53,732 nucleotides of DNA from Oscillospiraceae bacterium (GTDB lineage: Bacteria; Bacillota_A; Clostridia; Oscillospirales; Ruminococcaceae), in the NCBI GenBank assembly GCA_017829075.1, contig JAGAJA010000053.1:1-53732 (forward strand). Direction: 5' to 3'. Positions 48,768-53,732 of this stretch are shown in pieces. Both the position numbers and the translations under genes were made by a program. The notes below the pieces were generated by a model, which saw nothing but the letters and a program-made list of their open reading frames with translations, was not told the origin of the DNA and ran no database searches. Position 1 is the first letter of the stretch. Each line of letters begins with the position of its first letter.

Positions 48768-49592
48768 TTGGACGCATTTCATATAATTTCAACGGCTCCG
48801 TATTTCGCAAAAAATAGCGGAGCTTTTGCTTTAGAGGACTTTGATCTGTATTGCGCGGTGATCTCCGCGCTGACATGGCGCAGGGACGGCAGCAGGATCT
48901 TCCTTTGCTGCGACAGGATCGGCGGCGACTATATCAGAAACGCCGGGCTGTCGGAGGTATGGGGCGATATCCGCGAATGCGTTCCGGAGGATCTCGACGG
49001 GATAGACCCGGAAATGTTCTGGGCGGCGGGGAAGATCCTTGCTATGCGGAGTATGAAAGCTCCCTGCGTTATGATTGACACAGATTTTATTGTATGGAAC
49101 AAGCCGCAGTTCGGCAAAGAAATTATCGCGGCTCACCGGGAGGAGATCAAGCCGGATATCTACCCTCCGGCGGAATATTTCTCGGCAAAGGGGCATATCG
49201 TACCGGATTTCAACTGGGAGGTACTTCCGCTTAACACTGCGTTTTTCTATGTTCCGGACGAGGACTATAAGGAATTCTACACCTCGCAGGCGATAGCGTT
49301 CATGAAATCCGCCGAGCGCTGCGGTGAACGGCTGAAATACATGGTTTTCGCGGAGCAGAGAATGGCGGCGATGTGCGCGGAATACACCGGGACAGGGGTA
49401 AGGACGCTGATGGATAAGGATTTCCTGTTCTTCCCGCAGGACAGCTTCACTCATTTGTGGGGTGCAAAACAGGTCATGCGTGATCACCCGGAGCTTCGGG
49501 CACAGTTCATCAGCAGATGCGAGCAGAGGATCAGGCGTGATTTCCCGGAGTGGGCATGGACGATAGACGCGGTGAGGAGGGCTTCCCGGTGA
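48768..49592 (+). CDS. Putative GT-A-like transferase (DUF6734-like)
   Basis: A 274-residue soluble protein that looks like a small glycosyltransferase: HIISTAPYF at the start, a Rossmann-type first half, MFWAAGKILAMRS and the metal-binding-like DxD in CVMIDTDFIVWNKP (about residue 107), then PLNTAFFYV. The layout resembles DUF6734 proteins, assigned from memory and unproven. The start appears to be TTG 48768, seven bases after AAAGGA. It lies 15 bp after the repeat protein and overlaps the next gene, so it is likely to act on the repeat protein, perhaps its repeated serines. Substrate is unknown. Confidence 0.7.
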   Translation: MDAFHIISTAPYFAKNSGAFALEDFDLYCAVISALTWRRDGSRIFLCCDRIGGDYIRNAGLSEVWGDIRECVPEDLDGIDPEMFWAAGKILAMRSMKAPCVMIDTDFIVWNKPQFGKEIIAAHREEIKPDIYPPAEYFSAKGHIVPDFNWEVLPLNTAFFYVPDEDYKEFYTSQAIAFMKSAERCGERLKYMVFAEQRMAAMCAEYTGTGVRTLMDKDFLFFPQDSFTHLWGAKQVMRDHPELRAQFISRCEQRIRRDFPEWAWTIDAVRRASR

Positions 49593-50731
49593 TATATCTG
49601 GACAATGCGGCGAGCGCTCCGGCGCTTCCCTGCGCATTACAGGCGGCAATGCCGTTTATTTCGGAATGCTGCGGTAATCCCTCGTCGATACATACCGAGG
49701 GGCGCCGGGCTGCGCTTGCGATCATTGAGGCGCGGGAAAAATGCGCGGCGGCGATAGGCGCAAAGACGGAGGAGATCATTTTCACCTCCGGGGGAACGGA
49801 GTCCGACAATATGGCGCTGAAATCCGCTGCGATCGCCGGGCTGAGTTCCGGCAAAAAGCGCATTGTCATAACCGAAATTGAACACCCGGCGGTGCTAAAG
49901 AGCTGCGAATTTCTGGAGAGCATGGGCTTTGAGGTGAAGCGGCTGGGGGTAAATTCCGAAGGATACGTTTCGCCGGAGCAGGCGCGGGAGCTTATCACGC
50001 CGGAAACCGCTGTGGTTTCAGTCATGGCGGCAAACAACGAAATCGGAACCATTCAGCCTGTCGGAGAGATCGCGGAGATCTGCCGGAGCAGAGGAGTGCT
50101 GTTTCACACGGATGCGGTTCAGGCGGCGGGAAATATTCCGCTGGACGTAAACGCGATAGGCTGCGATATGATGTCGGTGTCCGCGCATAAGTTAGGTGGA
50201 ATAAAGGGAGCAGGGCTTCTGTACTGCCGCAGCGGGTGCGGAATTGCTCCGCTGCTTCACGGCGGCGGTCAGGAAAACGGAATGCGCTCCGGAACGGAAA
50301 ATACGGCGGCTATCGCGGCAATGGGCGCGGCAATGGAGTATTCCTGCCTGGGAATTGCCGAAAGAGCGGAAAAAATATCTGCGCTGCGGGACAGGCTTAT
50401 CTCGCTTCTTCTGGAGATCCCGGACAGCAGGCTTAACGGCGGGCTGGAACGGCGGCTTTGCGGGAACGTGAATGTTTCCTTTTCCGGGGTAGAGGGGGAG
50501 TCGCTGGTGTTGGGTCTTGATCTGCGGGGACTATGCGCGTCCTCCGGGTCTGCATGCGCAAGCGGCGATGTGACGCCCTCACACGTTCTCCGGGCTATGG
50601 GAGTTCCTGTGGAATTCCAGCGGGGATCGCTCAGGCTCACGCTGTCGGAACGCAATACCGCCGGGGAGATAGAACAGGCGGCGGCAGCGGTGCGGGAAAC
50701 TGTGGCGATGCTTAGAGATATCGTGGGATAA
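49589..50731 (+). CDS. Cysteine desulfurase (NifS/IscS-like)
   Basis: A 380-residue PLP enzyme that takes sulfur from cysteine for Fe-S clusters, thio-tRNA or other thiolation. It begins YLDNAASAP, has TSGGTESDN, the PLP Lys in SAHKLGG (about residue 200) and the active Cys loop SSGSACASG near residue 325. The start is GTG 49589, overlapping the TGA of the preceding gene, with GGAGG eight bases upstream; it is therefore coupled to the cassette. No iscU or thiI gene follows. It may be a housekeeping enzyme or a sulfur source for modification of the repeat protein. Confidence 0.92.
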   Translation: MIYLDNAASAPALPCALQAAMPFISECCGNPSSIHTEGRRAALAIIEAREKCAAAIGAKTEEIIFTSGGTESDNMALKSAAIAGLSSGKKRIVITEIEHPAVLKSCEFLESMGFEVKRLGVNSEGYVSPEQARELITPETAVVSVMAANNEIGTIQPVGEIAEICRSRGVLFHTDAVQAAGNIPLDVNAIGCDMMSVSAHKLGGIKGAGLLYCRSGCGIAPLLHGGGQENGMRSGTENTAAIAAMGAAMEYSCLGIAERAEKISALRDRLISLLLEIPDSRLNGGLERRLCGNVNVSFSGVEGESLVLGLDLRGLCASSGSACASGDVTPSHVLRAMGVPVEFQRGSLRLTLSERNTAGEIEQAAAAVRETVAMLRDIVG

Positions 50732-50795
50732 TTTTTTTATACTAATAACCGTTTGAATGAGGGAAAAGATTTGCAGAGAGACAGTGCCGCTATCC

Positions 50796-50888
50796 AGGGA
50801 AACGCTGATTAAATCAAATTCGCCACGTTCAAACGCGCATACTCACGCGGCTGAATTTGATACGCTGCGCTTTAATCAGCGTGTCCCT
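50796..50888. repeat. 93-bp long-hairpin (MITE-like) element
   Basis: The ends AGGGAAACGCTGATTAAA and TTTAATCAGCGTGTCCCT are complementary over 18 bp with one mismatch, and TCAAATTC/GAATTTGA continue the stem inward. It has no ORF. It lies between the cysteine desulfurase gene and the aldolase promoter. No target duplication is visible. Confidence 0.65.
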
Positions 50889-50917
50889 AGATTTTTAGAG
50901 AAATTTTTAAAAAGGAC

Positions 50918-50946
50918 TTGACAAACCGGGAAATATGGTGTATAAT
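50918..50946 (+). promoter_or_regulatory. Strong promoter of the DRE-TIM gene
   Basis: Consensus TTGACA (50918-50923), a 17-base spacer and TATAAT (50941-50946). A leader hairpin, CGCTTTAG/CTAAAGCG, follows at about 50959-50994. Confidence 0.85.
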
Positions 50947-51014
50947 TACAACGTTGACGCTTTAGAGATAAAAAGCATAAAAGCACTAAAGCGATAGGAA
51001 AGGACAGAAAGAAA

Positions 51015-51989
51015 ATGAAAGAAATATCAAAGCTTTTGGATTACAGATCAGACATCAGGATCGTTGACGCAACGCTGCGTGACGGCGGTCTGGTAAACAA
51101 TTTCCGGTTCACAGATGAATTCGTTAAGGATCTGTATCAGACTAACATAAAAGCCGGCGTGGACGTTATGGAATTTGGCTACAAGGCGTCAAAGGAAATG
51201 TTTGATGTCAAGGATTTCGGCAAGTGGAAGTTCTGTGATGACGAGGATATCCGCGCAGTTGTCGGCGACAATGACACCAACCTCAAGATCGCGGTAATGG
51301 CGGACGTTGGACGCTGCGACTACAAAACCGACATTCGCCCCAGAAGCGACAGCCCGGTAGATGTTGTCCGCGTAGCAACCTACCTGAACCAGATCCCTGC
51401 GGCTGTGGACGTTATTGAGGACGCTGCGGCAAAGGGCTATGAGGTTACCTGCAACATCATGGCAATCTCTAATGCGCAGGAGGGAGATATCCGGGTCGCA
51501 CTGGATATCCTCGGTAAGACTCCGGTCAATGTATTCTACATCGTTGACAGCTTTGGCGCACTGTTCCCGGAGCAGATCGCGCGCATTGCCGCAATGTACT
51601 GCGAATTTGCCGCAAAATACGGAAAGAAAGTGGGAATTCACGCGCACAACAATCAGCAGCTTGCTTTCGCAAACACAATTGAAGCTGTCGGCGACGGTGT
51701 TGACTGGCTGGACGGAACCTATTCCGAAATGGGAAGAGGCGCCGGCAACTGCGCAATGGAGCTGCTTCTTGCGTTCCTGAAGAACCCGAAGTACAATATC
51801 TATCCTGCTATCCAGTTTATTGAGAAGCACATGAACAAGCTCAAGGCAGACGGAGTTGTTTGGGGCTATGATATGCAGTATCTGCTGACAGGTATGCTCA
51901 ATCAGCACCCCAGAACAGCGATCCAGTTCACCAAGGACAAGAGAAAGGATTTCTCGGAGTTCTACAAGGAAGTCACTTCTCAGGAATGA
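51015..51989 (+). CDS. DRE-TIM metallolyase / aldolase-like enzyme
   Basis: A 324-residue TIM-barrel enzyme of the HMG-CoA lyase/4-hydroxy-2-oxovalerate aldolase superfamily. The family start DATLRDGG (about residue 19) and metal-ligand motif GIHAHNNQQLAFANT (about residue 212) are present, together with DSFGALFPEQ. The C-terminus is short, so it lacks the regulatory domain of isopropylmalate or homocitrate synthases. The substrate cannot be fixed. Some relatives act in surface polysaccharide clusters. Codon usage is biased and the promoter is near consensus, suggesting strong expression. Confidence 0.85.
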   Translation: MKEISKLLDYRSDIRIVDATLRDGGLVNNFRFTDEFVKDLYQTNIKAGVDVMEFGYKASKEMFDVKDFGKWKFCDDEDIRAVVGDNDTNLKIAVMADVGRCDYKTDIRPRSDSPVDVVRVATYLNQIPAAVDVIEDAAAKGYEVTCNIMAISNAQEGDIRVALDILGKTPVNVFYIVDSFGALFPEQIARIAAMYCEFAAKYGKKVGIHAHNNQQLAFANTIEAVGDGVDWLDGTYSEMGRGAGNCAMELLLAFLKNPKYNIYPAIQFIEKHMNKLKADGVVWGYDMQYLLTGMLNQHPRTAIQFTKDKRKDFSEFYKEVTSQE

Positions 51990-52045
51990 TCCGGTGAAAT
52001 ACTAACTCTGGCAAGCAGTTCAGCAGTTCTGTAAGAAACATTACT

Positions 52046-52080
52046 ATTCCCGCTTCCGGCGATCGGAGGCGGGAATTATT
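52046..52080 (+). terminator. Terminator after the DRE-TIM gene
   Basis: ATTCCCGC pairs with GCGGGAAT, with an inner TCCG/CGGA extension, then TATTTGCTT. Confidence 0.7.
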
Positions 52081-52083
52081 TGC

Positions 52084-52112
52084 TTGATTTTGTGTTCGGG
52101 TTATGATATAAT
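52084..52112 (+). promoter_or_regulatory. Promoter of the small membrane protein gene
   Basis: TTGATT (52084-52089), a 17-base spacer and TATAAT (52107-52112). Confidence 0.65.
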
Positions 52113-52144
52113 TTAATATAGATTATATGGAAAGGGAGGGCGCT

Positions 52145-52624
52145 ATGGACGAGAACATCAGAATTGAGATACACTGCATAAATACTTACCTGAATAATGT
52201 GTTAGCCGTGTCTGTGATAGGACTTTCTATATGGCTGGCGTGTATGCTAACCAATTCATTGGTGGGCAGCCTTATCCTGTTTCTTGTGGCGCTGGCGGGA
52301 ATTATTGGGTTTGGGGCAGCCAGCGAGAAGCTGCCTACCATCGTTATTGCAGATGAAAAGCAGTTAAGATACAAGCATTTGTTCGGGTGGAAAACCATTG
52401 AGCTTTCCAAGATTAAGACTATCACCTGCGAACCGTTTGAGGTCAGGGGAAGATACAGCTCCACCCAGTGCATAAGACTGTACATCGCCACCGAAGATGA
52501 TGAATGCGACTTGAAACAGAGAGTAAATACGAACGAGATGCTTGCCGACAGTATGCAGGGCAAACTGACAGAACTGCCGCTGATGAGGGTGTATGAGTTT
52601 ATCAGGGCGAAAACCGGAAAATAA
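52145..52624 (+). CDS. Small membrane protein with PH-like domain
   Basis: A 159-residue protein, not firmly assigned. Two adjacent membrane helices (about 22-60; VLAVSVIGLSIWLACML and LVGSLILFLVALAGIIGFG) are followed by a soluble beta-rich domain (IVIADEKQLRYKHLFGWKTIELSKIKTITCEPF) reminiscent of bacterial PH domains, and a C-terminal helix. ATG 52145 has GGAGG five bases upstream; an in-frame ATG at 52127 is less well placed. It is transcribed alone from its own promoter. Confidence 0.7.
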   Translation: MDENIRIEIHCINTYLNNVLAVSVIGLSIWLACMLTNSLVGSLILFLVALAGIIGFGAASEKLPTIVIADEKQLRYKHLFGWKTIELSKIKTITCEPFEVRGRYSSTQCIRLYIATEDDECDLKQRVNTNEMLADSMQGKLTELPLMRVYEFIRAKTGK

Positions 52625-52648
52625 TTTTGATTTTTCCTGTTGAAAGTG

Positions 52649-52677
52649 TTGAAAAATTCAGAGCATTGTGATATACT
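52649..52677 (+). promoter_or_regulatory. Promoter of nrdR
   Basis: TTGAAA (52649-52654), a 17-base spacer and TATACT (52672-52677). Confidence 0.7.
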
Positions 52678-52719
52678 ATATATAGCTGAACTTATTACGA
52701 AAGCGAGTGATTGATCAAT

Positions 52720-53169
52720 ATGAAGTGTCCCGAATGCGGCTGCGAGGAAAGCAAGGTAATAGATTCCCGACCGACTGAAAATAAGGTGCGCCGCCGTCGT
52801 GAGTGTATCCAGTGCGGATTCCGGTTCACCACCTACGAGATCATCGAGGATATCCCTCTTATGGTCATTAAAAAGGATAATTCCATCGAGCCTTTCGACC
52901 GGCAGAAGCTGGTGGACAGGCTTTGCAGAGCCGCGGTAAAACGTCCGGTGAAGCTCGAAACTCTGGAGAATATGGTGGACGAGATCGCCGCAGAGCTGAA
53001 GAATACCCTCCAGAGGGAGGTTACATCTGAGAAGATCGGCGAGCTGGTGCTTCATCGGCTCAAGGATATAGACGTGGTGGCTTATATCAGGTTCGCTTCG
53101 GTCTATAAGGACTTCAATGATGTGGACAGCTTTGTAAAGATCATTTCTGAGCTTAAAGAGAATGGCTGA
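52720..53169 (+). CDS. nrdR: Ribonucleotide reductase repressor NrdR
   Basis: Represses nrd genes when dATP is abundant. The 149-residue protein has an N-terminal zinc ribbon (MKCPECGC with CIQCGFRFTTYE) and a C-terminal ATP-cone beginning VIKKDNSIEPFDRQKL. It ends SVYKDFNDVDSFVKII, as usual for the family. ATG 52720 is the family start; an in-frame TTG at 52711 is unlikely. No nrd genes or obvious NrdR boxes are in the window. Confidence 0.97.
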   Translation: MKCPECGCEESKVIDSRPTENKVRRRRECIQCGFRFTTYEIIEDIPLMVIKKDNSIEPFDRQKLVDRLCRAAVKRPVKLETLENMVDEIAAELKNTLQREVTSEKIGELVLHRLKDIDVVAYIRFASVYKDFNDVDSFVKIISELKENG

Positions 53170-53189
53170 ATAGGCTTTGTATTTACAGG

Positions 53190-53216
53190 GATCCTGCTTT
53201 CGGGCAGGATCTTTTT
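53190..53216 (+). terminator. Terminator after nrdR
   Basis: GATCCTGC/GCAGGATC stem with a 6-base loop followed by TTTTTC. Confidence 0.85.
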
Positions 53217-53303
53217 CTGTTGATGAGAATAAATGTAAATTAAAATGTATAATACGGTGGAAAAATGGCAAAACTTATTGTGCAGTATTTTTCAGTAAAT
53301 GTG

Positions 53304-53332
53304 TTGACAAACGCTGAGGAATAGTGTATAAT
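53304..53332 (+). promoter_or_regulatory. Tandem promoter P1 (probable rRNA operon)
   Basis: TTGACA (53304-53309), a 17-base spacer and TATAAT (53327-53332). Confidence 0.85.
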
Positions 53333-53418
53333 ATAAAAGCTGTCGCGAGAGCGGCGCTGAAATAAAGGTCACTGAGATTCAAAAGTCAAAAAAATCTGAA
53401 AAATATTTCAGAAAGTAC

Positions 53419-53447
53419 TTGACAAAATGAAAACAAAGTGATATAAT
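53419..53447 (+). promoter_or_regulatory. Tandem promoter P2 (probable rRNA operon)
   Basis: TTGACA (53419-53424), a 17-base spacer and TATAAT (53442-53447), preceded by an A/T-rich tract like an UP element. Confidence 0.88.
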
Positions 53448-53543
53448 AAATAGGCTGCTGCGAAAGCAGTGAGCAAACCCCATAAATCACGTCGAAAGTG
53501 AGAAAAAATCAAGAAAATTTCAAAAGAAATTTTGAGAAAGTAC

Positions 53544-53572
53544 TTGACAAACTCAAAAAGATGTGATATAAT
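53544..53572 (+). promoter_or_regulatory. Tandem promoter P3 (probable rRNA operon)
   Basis: TTGACA (53544-53549), a 17-base spacer and TATAAT (53567-53572). The upstream flank GAAAGTACTTGACAAA-like block repeats that of P2. Confidence 0.88.
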
Positions 53573-53584
53573 AAACAAGTCGTC

Positions 53585-53732
53585 TGGAAGGCGGCGAAAA
53601 GCTCCTTGAAAATTGAACAATACAGAACGAATTAACATTACCTTGTCGATTCTTTGCAGAAATGCGAAGTTGAGAAACAAGAAAATTCTGGATAAACACA
53701 GATTGCGTTAATTAAATTAACGTTAGCGTTTA
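53585..53732 (+). other. Probable 16S rRNA leader with boxA-like motif
   Basis: GCTCCTTGAAAATTGAACAA (53601-53620) matches the boxA-type antitermination sequence typical of Firmicute rRNA leaders. The stretch beyond is AT-rich with short complementary segments, like a pre-16S processing stalk. The window ends before any mature 16S sequence, so the rRNA operon is inferred. Confidence 0.75.

Noticed and set aside
48831..49649. 272-residue minus-strand frame opposite the transferase-like gene
   Set aside because: Antisense shadow; the plus strand has coupled starts and ribosome sites.
52186..53271. 361-residue minus-strand open frame across two genes
   Set aside because: It runs antisense to the membrane protein gene and nrdR and has no ribosome site or recognisable domain.

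Overview
The window comes from a low-to-mid-GC anaerobic Firmicute, most likely a Ruminococcus-like member of the Oscillospiraceae from a gut or rumen habitat. The reasons are: HrcA/CIRCE-controlled groESL, WhiA, a YtrA-type GntR regulator with its ABC operon, a UvrX/YolD-type polymerase pair, a GH130 mannoside phosphorylase, a c-di-GMP network, and sigma-A promoters that nearly all follow a TTGAxx-17-TATAAT pattern. Genus is an inference from gene content; no rRNA gene lies inside the window.

Layout. 1-404: a hairpin-rich element and the 3' flank of pyk. 405-7.7 kb: pyruvate kinase, methionyl-tRNA synthetase, an M23 endopeptidase and a Na/phosphate symporter. 7.7-12.9 kb: secreted GH25 and transglutaminase-like proteins, with two copies of a 189-bp structured insertion element. 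12.9-19.1 kb, minus strand: a DUF2791/BrxD-like ATPase and an Lhr/BrxHI-like helicase separated by a REP-associated transposase (RAYT) and its REP palindromes, then an SMI1/KNR4 protein, a phosphodiesterase and WhiA. 19.3-21.8 kb: groES-groEL and a hairpin array. 21.8-24.9 kb: DHFR, Y-family polymerase/YolD and D-aminoacyl-tRNA deacylase. 24.9-29 kb: a lone ABC ATPase and a GntR-controlled ABC operon. 29.1-32.5 kb: a c-di-GMP phosphodiesterase and the GH130 phosphorylase. 32.5-42.1 kb: a long minus-strand run (a pseudokinase with PASTA repeats, pheA, ispD, a two-component system, an unknown gene, a SodC-like protein, ahcY, a DUF2625-like gene, punA and a small ORF). 42.4-47.8 kb: a YcxB-like membrane protein, then PilZ, diguanylate cyclase, ParA and a ComFB-like protein. 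47.9-50.7 kb: a very unusual G-S-aromatic/WEWEWEW repeat protein with a DxD transferase-like protein and a cysteine desulfurase. 51-53.2 kb: a DRE-TIM aldolase-like enzyme, a small membrane protein and NrdR. 53.3 kb to the end: three tandem strong promoters and a boxA-like leader, apparently the front of an rRNA operon whose 16S gene starts just outside.

How parts work together. The EAL protein, PilZ protein, diguanylate cyclase and ComFB-like protein suggest a local c-di-GMP output module that includes ParA. AhcY and PunA form a salvage path from S-adenosylhomocysteine through adenosine. The window is rich in non-coding structure: at least four families of palindromic or inverted-repeat elements and a paralogous pair of candidate small RNAs or leaders. 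The best candidate for an undescribed system is the 47.9-50.7 kb cassette. The best non-coding finding is the 189-bp element, with exact ends, a 9-bp target duplication at one site and a duplicated terminator at the other.
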